Of a stretch of 64,000 nt of DNA, positions 1 through 7,503 are shown piece after piece. The stretch lies in NCBI RefSeq assembly GCF_001896205.1, contig NZ_MPNU01000001.1:111044-175043 (forward strand), read 5' to 3'. The DNA comes from Edwardsiella piscicida (GTDB lineage: Bacteria; Pseudomonadota; Gammaproteobacteria; Enterobacterales; Enterobacteriaceae). The position numbers and the translations under genes were made by a program. The notes under the pieces are model-generated. The model ran no database searches and was not told the DNA's origin. It was given only the letters and a program-made list of their open reading frames with translations. How positions within the stretch are numbered: position 1 is the first letter of the stretch; the number at the start of each line of letters is the position of its first letter.

Positions 1-268
1 CCTTGGTCGGCTTACCGTCGGCGTCGAACGCCTGGGCGATGGCCGGACCCCGTTTCTCGATCTCGCGATCGGGCTGCGCCGCGTTCAGGGCGGCGACTTT
101 CAGCGCCAGGCGGCGCGGTGCGGCGAACCATTCGATATCGCCGTGCGCCAGACCGGCATTATCCAGTTCTGTGCGGAAGTTGTCGGCAAAGGCCTGCGCC
201 AGGGAGCGAAGTGCTTTCGGCGGCAGCTCTTCCGTGCCGATTTCAACCAGGAAAGTCTGTTGCGTCAT
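1..268 (-). CDS. glyS: Glycyl-tRNA synthetase beta subunit (N-terminal part, cut by window edge)
   Basis: This is the N-terminal 89 residues of the beta subunit of the heterotetrameric glycyl-tRNA synthetase, which charges tRNA-Gly in the cytoplasm and carries the tRNA-recognition part of the enzyme. The start [20 protein letters not shown] and the later FAAPRRLAL and [12 protein letters not shown] stretches match the family N-terminus closely. The rest of the gene runs off the left edge. It begins 9 bases after the stop of glyQ on the same strand, the usual glyQ-glyS operon. Confidence 0.96.
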   Translation of the reverse strand, partial: MTQQTFLVEIGTEELPPKALRSLAQAFADNFRTELDNAGLAHGDIEWFAAPRRLALKVAALNAAQPDREIEKRGPAIAQAFDADGKPTK

Positions 269-277
269 GGCTGCCTC

Positions 278-1186
278 TTAATCTTTTTTACACATCGGGA
301 AGCCCAGCGCCTCGCGGGAGGCGTAGTAGGCTTCGGCGACCATTTTGGTCAGGGTACGGATGCGCAGGATGTAGCGCTGGCGCTCGGTCACGGAGATCGC
401 TTTGCGGGCATCCAGCAGGTTGAAGCTATGGGCAGCCTTCAGAATGCGCTCATAGGCCGGCAGCGGCAGCGGGTGCTCCAGCTCCAGCAGCATGCGGGCT
501 TCTTTTTCGTACTGTTCAAAGCAGGCGAACAGGAAATCGACGTCAGCGTATTCGAAGTTATAGGTGGACTGCTCCACTTCGTTCTGGTGGAACACGTCGC
601 CGTAGGTGGTTTTACCCAGCGGGCCATCGCTCCATACCAGGTCGTAGACGCTATCGACGCCCTGGATATACATGGCCAGACGCTCTAAGCCGTAGGTGAT
701 TTCACCGGTAACCGGCTTACACTCCAGGCCACCCACCTGCTGGAAGTAGGTGAACTGGGTGACTTCCATACCGTTGAGCCAGACTTCCCAGCCAAGGCCC
801 CAGGCACCCAGGGTCGGGTTTTCCCAGTTATCCTCAACAAAGCGGATATCATGCACGGTGGGATCCAGTCCCAGCGCTTTGAGTGAGCCCAGGTACAGTT
901 CCTGAATGTTGTCCGGTGACGGCTTGATCACGACCTGAAACTGGTAGTAATGCTGCAGTCGGTTCGGGTTCTCGCCGTAGCGGCCATCGGTCGGACGGCG
1001 GGACGGTTGTACATAGGCGGTCGCCATCGGCTCTGGGCCCAGCGCTCGCAGGCAGGTCATCGGATGGGAAGTGCCGGCGCCGACTTCCATGTCCAGCGGT
1101 TGGACGATGGTGCAGCCCTGGCGCGCCCAATAGTCCTGCAGAGTCAGGATCAGCCCCTGAAAGGTCTTGATATCAAACTTTTGCAT
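278..1186 (-). CDS. glyQ: Glycyl-tRNA synthetase alpha subunit
   Basis: A 302-residue alpha subunit of the alpha2-beta2 glycyl-tRNA synthetase. It holds the class II catalytic core that activates glycine with ATP. The N-terminus [20 protein letters not shown], the [13 protein letters not shown] and [25 protein letters not shown]-type segments and the C-terminal YVLRIRT-like end (here [20 protein letters not shown]) are family hallmarks. Length equals the E. coli protein within one or two residues. It is the first gene of the glyQ-glyS operon, transcribed leftwards and divergent from tag. Confidence 0.97.
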   Translation of the reverse strand: MQKFDIKTFQGLILTLQDYWARQGCTIVQPLDMEVGAGTSHPMTCLRALGPEPMATAYVQPSRRPTDGRYGENPNRLQHYYQFQVVIKPSPDNIQELYLGSLKALGLDPTVHDIRFVEDNWENPTLGAWGLGWEVWLNGMEVTQFTYFQQVGGLECKPVTGEITYGLERLAMYIQGVDSVYDLVWSDGPLGKTTYGDVFHQNEVEQSTYNFEYADVDFLFACFEQYEKEARMLLELEHPLPLPAYERILKAAHSFNLLDARKAISVTERQRYILRIRTLTKMVAEAYYASREALGFPMCKKD

Positions 1187-1233
1187 GTTGGATGTGTTCG
1201 CACGCGTTCAAGTGGATTGAAACAGAAAGGATC

Positions 1234-1239
1234 AGTATA
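1234..1239 (-). promoter_or_regulatory. Candidate -10 box of the glyQS promoter
   Basis: Read on the minus strand this is TATACT, about 50 bases before the glyQ start codon in the glyQ/tag divergent interval. No good -35 hexamer lies at 16-18 bases, so the call rests on the -10 only. A second isolated TATGAT at 1366-1371 on the plus strand may serve tag. Confidence 0.35.
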
Positions 1240-1399
1240 CCGCCTGAGCGTAAGATATACAGCAATAGTGCGACAAGGCGCGCTTTTTTAGCCCGCAGGC
1301 GCCGCTATTGCGGATTTTACGTGCAAAATATCGCATCAACGCCGGGCGCTGACGCTCTGGCAGGGTATGATGCGCTGAAGACTGTTATCGGGAGAACGT

Positions 1400-1999
1400 A
1401 TGGACGACCACGCGCCGCCGCGCTGTGCCTGGGTTTCGGCCGATCCTCTGTATATCGCCTATCACGATCATGAGTGGGGTAGGCCGCTGTATGACGGGCA
1501 GGCGTTGTTCGAACTGCTGTGTCTGGAAGGACAGCAGGCCGGGCTCTCCTGGCTGACGGTGCTGAAAAAGCGTCAACGTTACCGGCAGGCTTTCCATGGC
1601 TTTGATCCCGCCAAGGTGGCGGCGATGACGGCAGAGGATATCGCTGACCTGCTGTTGGACCAGGGGCTGATCCGCAACCGGCGCAAGCTGGAGGCGATCG
1701 TCACCAATGCCCGGGCCCTGCTGGCGATGGCGCAGCGCGGCGAGGCGTTTTCGGCCTTTATCTGGTCGTTCGTCGGCGGGGCACCGCTGGCGCCGCCGGA
1801 GGGCGGATGGCAGGCGCTGACGCACACGTCGGTTTCTGATGCCCTGGCCCGCGCGCTGAAGCAGCGCGGTTTTACCTTTGTCGGCACCACGATCTGCTAC
1901 GCCTTCATGCAGGCCTGTGGGATGGTGAATGACCATATGCCCGGCTGCTGTCTGTACCATGATGCGTCCCCTGTATCTGCGTCCGGCCAGGCCCGCTGA
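1400..1999 (+). CDS. tag: 3-methyladenine DNA glycosylase I (constitutive)
   Basis: A 199-residue base-excision repair glycosylase that removes N3-methyladenine from alkylated DNA. The family core is plain: CAWVSADPLYIAYHDHEWG at the N-terminus, CLEGQQAGLSW with the catalytic glutamate at residue 43, and GTTICYAFMQACGMVNDHMPGC near the end, which supplies the His and Cys zinc ligands together with Cys9 and an N-terminal His. It is about 12 residues longer than E. coli Tag. The extra C-terminal tail overlaps the first 38 bases of the following acetyltransferase gene, so the two are probably translationally coupled. Confidence 0.95.
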   Translation: MDDHAPPRCAWVSADPLYIAYHDHEWGRPLYDGQALFELLCLEGQQAGLSWLTVLKKRQRYRQAFHGFDPAKVAAMTAEDIADLLLDQGLIRNRRKLEAIVTNARALLAMAQRGEAFSAFIWSFVGGAPLAPPEGGWQALTHTSVSDALARALKQRGFTFVGTTICYAFMQACGMVNDHMPGCCLYHDASPVSASGQAR

Positions 2000-2438
2000 T
2001 ACGTCGGCGCTGCTGGCGCTGTGGCTGAAGCTGACGATCCAGGCTCACCCGGCGATACCGCCCGGCTACTGGCGCGCCAGCCTGCCGTGGGTGCGCGATG
2101 CCTATCTGCCGGAGGGGCAGACGTGGCTGGCGACCGACCGTGGACGGATCGGCGGCTTTATCTGCATATTGCCTGGCCATCTGCTCGGTGCGCTGTTCGT
2201 GGCACAGCGCCTGATGCGCCACGCTAAACGCCACCATCCCTGGCTGCTGTTAGAGGCATACTGTGCCAACCTGCGGGCGCAGGCTTTTTACCGCCGCCAG
2301 GGGTTTCACTGCATCGACAGACAGATCCAGGCGCAGACCGGTCAGGCGGTGGCCACGCTGCTGTGGCAGCGTAGGGCGGTGCTTGAGAAAAGCGAGCGTC
2401 TTGATTACACTGCGCGCTCTTCCGTCATGGGGGAGTAG
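1962..2438 (+). CDS. yiaC: YiaC-like GNAT acetyltransferase lacking the acetyl-CoA loop
   Basis: A roughly 158-residue member of the GNAT superfamily that sits where yiaC sits next to tag in enterobacteria. YiaC of E. coli is a protein lysine acetyltransferase. Recognisable YiaC segments are ALLALWLKLT, GYWRASLPWVRDAYLP, GHLLGALFVA, LLLEAYCANLRAQAFYRRQGF. Compared from memory with the E. coli protein, about nine residues are absent after ALFVA, exactly where motif A (R/Q-x-x-G-x-G/A), which binds the acetyl-CoA pyrophosphate, should be. The reading frame is kept. A C-terminal extension of about 15 residues carries the promoter and the first bases of the downstream riboswitch. Starts at 1959 or 1962 are both possible. 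Activity is doubtful. Confidence 0.8.
   Translation: MRPLYLRPARPADTSALLALWLKLTIQAHPAIPPGYWRASLPWVRDAYLPEGQTWLATDRGRIGGFICILPGHLLGALFVAQRLMRHAKRHHPWLLLEAYCANLRAQAFYRRQGFHCIDRQIQAQTGQAVATLLWQRRAVLEKSERLDYTARSSVMGE
2383..2411 (+). promoter_or_regulatory. Promoter of the Mn-riboswitch transcript
   Basis: TTGAGA at 2383-2388, a 17-base spacer and TACACT at 2406-2411 form a good sigma-70 promoter inside the 3' end of the yiaC-like gene. The predicted start point near 2418 is about ten bases before the first conserved base of the riboswitch, which supports the call. Confidence 0.65.
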
Positions 2439-2605
2439 TCTGTCGGTGCGCCAGCGCCGACGCTGACGTCAACAAACTTGGTGTTATCACCATGGCGTCA
2501 GCGCCCGTCACGAGATGGGTTGACGAGACCTGTGGCCGGCCAAGGCGCACTCCGGGGTGAGGGCCTGGTCGCGCCATGTGTCTATGAGACTCACCCCGGT
2601 ATATG
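2425..2605 (+). promoter_or_regulatory. Manganese-sensing riboswitch (yybP-ykoY type)
   Basis: The conserved landmarks of the yybP-ykoY/Mn2+ aptamer appear in order: GGGGGAGTAG (2429-2438), CTGACGTCAACA (2463-2474), and the second strand GACGAGACC (2522-2530). A GC-rich helix GGCCGGCCAAGG follows. Downstream, CCGGGGTGAG (2552-2561) and CTCACCCCGG (2590-2599) are perfect complements and could form an expression-platform hairpin just before the start codon of the exporter gene. The family activates expression of Mn exporters when cytosolic Mn2+ is high, which fits the gene that follows. The aptamer contains the stop codon of the upstream gene. Confidence 0.88.
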
Positions 2606-2612
2606 TTCCGCT

Positions 2613-3158
2613 GTGTCCATTATTCTTACTTCGATGAGCTCCGTCGCCCTGGCTGAAATCGGCGATAAAACTCAGCTTTTGACGCTGCTGCTGGTAGCGC
2701 GCTTTGGTAAGCCTTTCCTGATCCTGTTGGCAATTATTCTGGCAACGCTGGTTAACCACTACTTTGCTGCCCTGATAGGGGAGCTGGTCACGCAGTTTCT
2801 CAGTCCGCAGATTATGCGCTGGATGGTGGCGGCGGGCTTCTTGGCCATGGCCGTGTGGGTACTGTTTCCCGATAAAGATGACGGTGAGATCCGCGGGGGG
2901 CATCCCTTCTGGACGTCGCTGGTGGTGTTCTTTCTGGCTGAGATTGGCGATAAGACCCAGATTGCGACCGTCCTGCTGGGCGCGCACTATCAGCATATTA
3001 CCTGGGTCGTCCTGGGGTCGACGCTGGGGATGGTGCTGGCCAATGCGCCGATGCTGTGGTTCGGTGCTCGGCTGCAGCCCTACCTGAAGAGCGGCTGGGG
3101 AAGGCGACTTTCTTCTCTGCTGTTTGCGATTTTAGGAGTTGTTACCCTTATCCTGTGA
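2613..3158 (+). CDS. UPF0016/GDT1 (TMEM165, MneA-like) manganese exporter
   Basis: An inner-membrane protein of about 181 residues with two inverted repeats, each holding the family signature E-x-G-D-K-T: AEIGDKTQLL in the first half and AEIGDKTQIATVLLG in the second. Six hydrophobic helices are visible. Members such as MneA of Vibrio cholerae export Mn2+. The upstream Mn riboswitch makes that role likely here. The start is uncertain: GTG at 2613 gives VSIILTSMSSVALAE, the usual length before the first signature; ATG at 2634 is the alternative. The open frame continues upstream to 2478, but that part is the riboswitch and is not coding. No strong Shine-Dalgarno is visible, in keeping with a structured leader. 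Confidence 0.88.
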   Translation: MSIILTSMSSVALAEIGDKTQLLTLLLVARFGKPFLILLAIILATLVNHYFAALIGELVTQFLSPQIMRWMVAAGFLAMAVWVLFPDKDDGEIRGGHPFWTSLVVFFLAEIGDKTQIATVLLGAHYQHITWVVLGSTLGMVLANAPMLWFGARLQPYLKSGWGRRLSSLLFAILGVVTLIL

Positions 3159-3306
3159 CGTGATTTTTGCTCCACTCATACTGAACCAATGCCCACCGAG
3201 CCGGTCAGACGGGGGCAGCGCGACCGCGGCAGGTGCCGCGCATCGCGCATCACGCTATCTTGACGTCCCCGGGAGCGGGGACATTTATCGACATTGAGGT
3301 TTATTC

Positions 3307-3966
3307 ATGAAAAAAAGCCGTTTTTGCATCGCAGGCCTGATCAGTGCGGCGCTGATCCTTTCCGGATGTACCACCAATCCCTATACCGGTGAGTCTCAGG
3401 CTGGGAAGTCCGGCGTCGGCGCCGGCTTGGGTGCCCTGCTGGGCGCCGGCGTGGGTGCACTCTCCTCTTCTAAGAGCGATCGTGGTAAGGGGGCGCTGAT
3501 CGGCGCGGCGGCGGGTGCGGCGCTGGGCGGCGGCATCGGTTATTACATGGATGTGCAAGAGGCGAAGCTGCGCGACAAGATGCGCGGTACCGGGGTGAGC
3601 GTCACCCGTCAGGGCGATAACATTGTCCTGAATATGCCGAATAACGTGACCTTTGATTCGAATAGCAGCAATCTGAAGCCGGCCGGTGCCAATACACTGA
3701 CCGGGGTGGCGATGGTGCTGAAGGAGTACCAGAAAACGGCGGTTAACGTCGTGGGCTATACCGATAGCACCGGTAGCCGCGATCTGAACATGCGCCTGTC
3801 ACAGCAGCGCGCCGACAGCGTTGCCAGCGCGCTGATCGTTCAGGGCGTGTCCGCGGGACGCATTCGCACCATCGGCATGGGGCCGGCGAACCCGATTGCA
3901 ACGAACAGCACTGCCGCGGGGAAAGCACAAAACCGCCGCGTGGAAATCACGCTTAGCCCGCTGTAA
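3307..3966 (+). CDS. yiaD: OmpA-family outer membrane lipoprotein YiaD
   Basis: A 219-residue lipoprotein. The signal peptide ends in the lipobox LSGC with Cys21 as the lipidation site. It is followed by a glycine-rich segment with two Gly-zipper-like hydrophobic stretches (GVGAGLGALLGAGVGAL and GALIGAAAGAALGGGIGYY). A C-terminal OmpA-like peptidoglycan-binding domain runs from about residue 110, with VVGYTDSTGSRDLNMRLSQQ and GxGxxNPxxxN-type motifs ending in NRRVEI. E. coli YiaD has the same layout; overexpression there suppresses a bamD defect. A good GAGG ribosome site precedes the ATG. It stands alone between the exporter and tusA. Confidence 0.95.
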   Translation: MKKSRFCIAGLISAALILSGCTTNPYTGESQAGKSGVGAGLGALLGAGVGALSSSKSDRGKGALIGAAAGAALGGGIGYYMDVQEAKLRDKMRGTGVSVTRQGDNIVLNMPNNVTFDSNSSNLKPAGANTLTGVAMVLKEYQKTAVNVVGYTDSTGSRDLNMRLSQQRADSVASALIVQGVSAGRIRTIGMGPANPIATNSTAAGKAQNRRVEITLSPL

Positions 3967-4004
3967 GGGGCTAAGCCATGGGGTGCCCGGCCTGGTCGGG
4001 CAGC

Positions 4005-4253
4005 TCAGGCGCCGCCTTTGCGCAGCAGATAGCGGTAGGGCGTCTGCTCGATCTCCTGCGCCAGCAGGGCGTGATCCATAAAACGGCAGAAGCCGGGAAT
4101 ATCGCGGGTGGTGGCCGGATCGTCGGCGATGATCAGCAGGGTTTCACCCGCCGCCATATGGCGTACGGCCTTGCGTACCATCATTACCGGCTCCGGGCAG
4201 CGCAGGCCCAGAGCGTCTAGGGTTTTGTCCGGATTGGCGAACAGATCGGTCAT
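4005..4253 (-). CDS. tusA: Sulfur-carrier protein TusA
   Basis: An 82-residue sulfur-transfer protein that accepts persulfide from IscS and passes it to TusBCD for 2-thiolation of tRNA wobble uridine. [20 protein letters not shown] contains the active Cys19, and [20 protein letters not shown] is nearly identical to the E. coli protein. I chose the internal ATG because the frame extends 18 residues further upstream without similarity and the E. coli protein starts exactly here. It is transcribed leftwards, convergent with yiaD. Confidence 0.96.
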   Translation of the reverse strand: MTDLFANPDKTLDALGLRCPEPVMMVRKAVRHMAAGETLLIIADDPATTRDIPGFCRFMDHALLAQEIEQTPYRYLLRKGGA

Positions 4254-4311
4254 GGCAGGTCTCTGAATAGCGCCGTTCAGGGCGGTCGCACGAATAAATA
4301 ATCTCACGTCG

Positions 4312-4376
4312 CTAGGGCGTATCCCGTCATTGGCCGTGCGCGTCGCTGACGTGCGCCGTTACGAGACGCGCCCTAG
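4312..4376. repeat. Inverted repeat upstream of tusA
   Basis: CTAGGGCG (4312-4319) and CGCCCTAG (4369-4376) are perfect complements about 50 bases apart. The interval has smaller complementary pieces (GCGC at 4338-4341 and 4353-4356, GTC/GAC between them), so the whole could fold as a branched hairpin. It lies in the tusA/yhhQ divergent interval, about 60 bases before tusA. No family of repeats is recognised. Confidence 0.45.
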
Positions 4377-4433
4377 TGTACCCGGCGCAGCGCAGGCTGC
4401 AAAGGGCGTTAACGATTGCGTGAAAAATAACCG

Positions 4434-4461
4434 TTGCATCGTGGCGAGAGCCGGGTATGAT
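4434..4461 (+). promoter_or_regulatory. Promoter of yhhQ
   Basis: TTGCAT at 4434-4439 and TATGAT at 4456-4461 with a 16-base spacer. The predicted start near 4468 is about 25 bases before the preQ1 riboswitch, leaving a short leader as expected. Confidence 0.65.
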
Positions 4462-4492
4462 CGCCGCCGCATCCGTTAAGGATGATCGTTTT

Positions 4493-4525
4493 CTTGGGTT
4501 CCCTCACCCCAATAACCAAAAAGGT
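4493..4525 (+). promoter_or_regulatory. preQ1-I riboswitch in front of yhhQ
   Basis: The sequence matches the minimal preQ1-I aptamer: stem TTGGG with CCCAA closing a pyrimidine-rich loop (TTCCCTCAC), then the A-rich tail TAACCAAAAAGG. It follows the same order as the well-known Thermoanaerobacter aptamer (stem, loop, C-stem, A-rich tail, AAGG). The tail includes the AAGGTG ribosome site of yhhQ, eight bases before the ATG, so ligand binding should sequester the site and turn translation off. YhhQ imports queuosine precursors, the expected target. Confidence 0.85.
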
Positions 4526-4532
4526 GACATCG

Positions 4533-5192
4533 ATGTTTAGTTTTACACCGCAGCAGCGGTTTACGGCCCTTTGTTGGCTGTCTCTCTTTCACGTCTTGAT
4601 TATCACATCAAGCAACTATCTGGTGCAGCTGCCGATCACCGTGTTCGGTTTCCATACCACCTGGGGCGCCTTTACCTTCCCGTTTATCTTTTTGGCGACG
4701 GATCTGACCGTGCGTATCTTTGGCGCACCGCTGGCTCGGCGTATTATTTTGGCGGTGATGGTGCCAGCGCTGCTGATCTCCTACTGTGTCTCCGCCCTAT
4801 TTTTTCAGGGGCAGTGGCAGGGCTTTGCCGCGCTGGGCAGCGTTAACCTGATGGTCGCGCGCATTGCCTGCGCCAGCTTTATGGCCTATGTGCTGGGTCA
4901 AATACTGGATGTGCATGTGTTTAATCGCCTGCGGCAGACGCGAGCCTGGTGGGTTGCACCGACCGCCTCGACGCTGTTTGGCAACATCAGCGATACGCTG
5001 TCGTTTTTCTTTATTGCCTTTTACCGCAGCAGCGACGCGTTTATGGCAACCCACTGGGTAGAGATTGCGCTGGTGGATTATGCATTCAAGCTATTGATTA
5101 GCATGGTTTTCTTTTTGCCGATGTACGGCGTTATGCTGAATATGCTGCTGAAGCGGATAGCGTTTCGCCAGCAGCAGGCCTCGCTGGCGTAG
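4533..5192 (+). CDS. yhhQ: Queuosine precursor (preQ0/preQ1) transporter YhhQ
   Basis: A 219-residue inner-membrane protein with about six hydrophobic helices. Conserved features are TFPFIFLATDLTVRIFG and TLFGNISDTLSFFFIAF. The family (COG1738) takes up preQ0/preQ1 for queuosine tRNA modification. I chose the ATG at 4533 because the AAGGTG ribosome site is placed correctly and the riboswitch occupies the frame upstream; a longer frame from 4482 exists but would run through the riboswitch. The gene stands alone. Confidence 0.95.
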   Translation: MFSFTPQQRFTALCWLSLFHVLIITSSNYLVQLPITVFGFHTTWGAFTFPFIFLATDLTVRIFGAPLARRIILAVMVPALLISYCVSALFFQGQWQGFAALGSVNLMVARIACASFMAYVLGQILDVHVFNRLRQTRAWWVAPTASTLFGNISDTLSFFFIAFYRSSDAFMATHWVEIALVDYAFKLLISMVFFLPMYGVMLNMLLKRIAFRQQQASLA

Positions 5193-5215
5193 TTCACGTG
5201 GGATGAGGGAGACGA

Positions 5216-5242
5216 AACGGGGTGCGCGTAGGCGCGCCCCGT
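5216..5242 (+). terminator. Probable terminator of yhhQ
   Basis: AACGGGG with a GCGCG/CGCGC inner stem closes on CCCCGTT about 25 bases after the yhhQ stop, followed by a weak T-rich stretch (GTCGTTT). Confidence 0.5.
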
Positions 5243-5383
5243 TGTCGTTTAGGGGGACCGCCGCCGTGAACTGATAAATTAAAACTATAAAAATCACATA
5301 TATATCATTGTTATATATAATTTTATTTCGTTTTTTTCTGCGCTATGTTCCTCCACAGGAGAGATTTTTCTGAGGAGAATATT

Positions 5384-7396
5384 ATGTATAGATCAGCACG
5401 GATGTATAAATACCCGATATTGATATGCGCCCTGCTGTCGCCGCTGACTGCGACGACGTATGCAGCCGACGCTGAGCAGCCGCCGGTGGTATCCCGCGTG
5501 CATCCGCTGCTGCATGTTCAGGGATACACCTTTCGCGATGCTAACGGCAATGGTCGCCTGGATCCCTATGAGGATTGGCGGCTTTCTGCGGAGCAGCGCA
5601 GCGCCGATCTGGTCGCGCGTATGACGCTGCGGGAAAAGGCCGGCATGATGATGATCGATACGTTCCGGGTGGCACCGCAGGGCGCGATCCGCCAGGAGGA
5701 TGCTGCGTTAATCCGTGAGCAGCATATGACGCGCTTTATTTTCCGTAATCCGGTGGTGTCGCAGCCGCAGTCCGGTACCAATCAGCTGACGCCGCGCGAG
5801 GTGGCAGAGGCGCTAAATCAGGCACAGGAGATGGCGGAGCGAACCCCCCACGGCATTCCGGCGCTGTTTAAGTCTAACGCCCGCAATCACCTCGATCCCC
5901 AGGCGCGGGAGGGGATCAACGTGATTAGCGGCGCGTTCTCCTCCTGGCCGAAAGAGGCGGGGCTGGCGGCCACCCGAGACATGTCCCTTATCCGTGAGTT
6001 TGCCGGGATTATGGCCCAGGAGTGGCGTGCCGTCGGTATCCGCGGCATGTATGGTTACATGATGGATCTGGCGACGGAGCCCCGCTGGTATCGCGTTCAT
6101 GAAACTTTTACCGAGGACGCCGATCTGATGTCGGATATTGCCCGCCAATTGATCCTGGGGTTACAGGGAGAGCGGCTGGGCCGCGACAGTATCGCGCTGA
6201 CCATAAAGCATTTTCCCGGCGGGGGCCCGCAGGAGAATGGCGGCGATCCCCACTATGCCTACGGGAAAAATCAGAACTATGCCGGGCAGAACTTCCGCTA
6301 TCACCTGAAACCCTTTATTACCGCCATTGAGCTCGGCGTGTCGGCGATCATGCCCTATTACGGTATTCCCGTCGGCCAGGCGCTGACGCCAAACGACGTC
6401 GGCATGGCGTTCTCGGCCGGCGTTATCACCGGGCTGCTGCGTGAACAGCTGGGGTTCAAGGGGTATGTCAATAGCGATACCGGGATTATCGGCGATCGCG
6501 CATGGGGCATTGAACACCTGCCGGAGCAGGAGCAGATTGCCATCGCGGTCAATGCGGGGACGGATGTCCTTTCGGGCTATCACAGCAATGCCATCGTATA
6601 TGACACGATCCGCTCGGGAAAAATTAGCCAAGAGCGGGTCGATCTGGCGGTCAGTCGGCTGTTGAAAGAGCAATTTACGCTGGGGCTGTTTGAAAACGCC
6701 TATGTTGACCCCGAACGGGCCACGCAAACGTTGGGCAATAAGGCGTTTCAGGCGCTGGCCTCGCTGGCGCAGCGTAAGTCCATCGTCCTGTTGAAAAATG
6801 GCGACGATAGGGCGCCGCTATTACCACTGGCGCCCGCGCAGACGTTGTATGTGGTGGGGATGGATAAGGCGATTGTTGAGGCGTACGGGTTTCGGGTGAT
6901 CAGCGGCGATCGGCGCGGCGGCGCGCTGCCCGCGATACCGCCCCAGACGGCGCGGGCGATCGTTCGCGTGGTGGTCAGCAATCCCTATGTCGAGGCGCGC
7001 CGCTTTGGCGGTGCCGCCGAGGATGAGCTGAATGATCTGGCCTTTAGCGCGATGGCCCGGGCTAAAACGTGGCAAATAACGCCGTCGCTGGCCGATATCC
7101 AGACGATTATGGCGCGGGTTGGGGCGGCCAATACGATTTTATCCATAAACTATCGCCAGCCGTTTGTGCTAGACCGCGCCAGTGGAATGGATCGCGCCGG
7201 AGCCATCCTGGCGACGTTTGGGGTTTCCGACCATGCGTTGATGGATGTGCTCAGCGGGCGTTTTAATCCGCAGGGTCGCCTCCCCTTTGCGCTGCCTAAT
7301 CAGGCGCAGGCGGTCGTGAACCAACTCTCCGATATGCCGGGCTACCGTGCTCTGGATACCTGGCGTCCCTACGGCTTTGGTCTGCGCTATCAGTAA
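5384..7396 (+). CDS. Secreted glycoside hydrolase family 3 (beta-glucosidase-like) with an EF-hand-like loop
   Basis: A 670-residue exported enzyme. Residues 1-27 form a signal peptide ending TTYA. A perfect EF-hand-type calcium loop, DANGNGRLDPYE, occupies residues 52-63, just before the catalytic barrel. The family 3 N-terminal domain carries the substrate Lys-His pair in TIKHFPGGGPQ (Lys275-His276) and the nucleophile in YVNSDTGIIGD (Asp365). A second alpha/beta domain follows (VLLKNGDDRAPLLPLAP, then SGRFNPQGRLPFALP near the end). It is shorter than BglX (about 765) because the C-terminal fibronectin-like domain is absent. Start chosen for the GAGGAG ribosome site. It stands alone behind an AT-rich promoter region. 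Substrate unknown; beta-glucosidase is the default guess. Confidence 0.85.
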   Translation: MYRSARMYKYPILICALLSPLTATTYAADAEQPPVVSRVHPLLHVQGYTFRDANGNGRLDPYEDWRLSAEQRSADLVARMTLREKAGMMMIDTFRVAPQGAIRQEDAALIREQHMTRFIFRNPVVSQPQSGTNQLTPREVAEALNQAQEMAERTPHGIPALFKSNARNHLDPQAREGINVISGAFSSWPKEAGLAATRDMSLIREFAGIMAQEWRAVGIRGMYGYMMDLATEPRWYRVHETFTEDADLMSDIARQLILGLQGERLGRDSIALTIKHFPGGGPQENGGDPHYAYGKNQNYAGQNFRYHLKPFITAIELGVSAIMPYYGIPVGQALTPNDVGMAFSAGVITGLLREQLGFKGYVNSDTGIIGDRAWGIEHLPEQEQIAIAVNAGTDVLSGYHSNAIVYDTIRSGKISQERVDLAVSRLLKEQFTLGLFENAYVDPERATQTLGNKAFQALASLAQRKSIVLLKNGDDRAPLLPLAPAQTLYVVGMDKAIVEAYGFRVISGDRRGGALPAIPPQTARAIVRVVVSNPYVEARRFGGAAEDELNDLAFSAMARAKTWQITPSLADIQTIMARVGAANTILSINYRQPFVLDRASGMDRAGAILATFGVSDHALMDVLSGRFNPQGRLPFALPNQAQAVVNQLSDMPGYRALDTWRPYGFGLRYQ

Positions 7397-7406
7397 GGCC
7401 GCCGCC

Positions 7407-7436
7407 TACCCTGTGCCCGTCGCACAGGGTATTTTT
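7407..7436 (+). terminator. Intrinsic terminator of the family 3 hydrolase gene
   Basis: Perfect ten-base stem TACCCTGTGC / GCACAGGGTA with a five-base loop, followed by TTTTT, ten bases after the stop codon. Confidence 0.9.
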
Positions 7437-7503
7437 CCCCTGACTCCGCCTTTTCGACGTTTTACGCTATGCTCTCCTTTTATCTTCCGACAGGAGGCGC
7501 ACG

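Noticed and set aside
2478-2612. N-terminal extension of the Mn exporter frame
   Set aside because: The extension is the riboswitch; its translation has no hydrophobic or family similarity.
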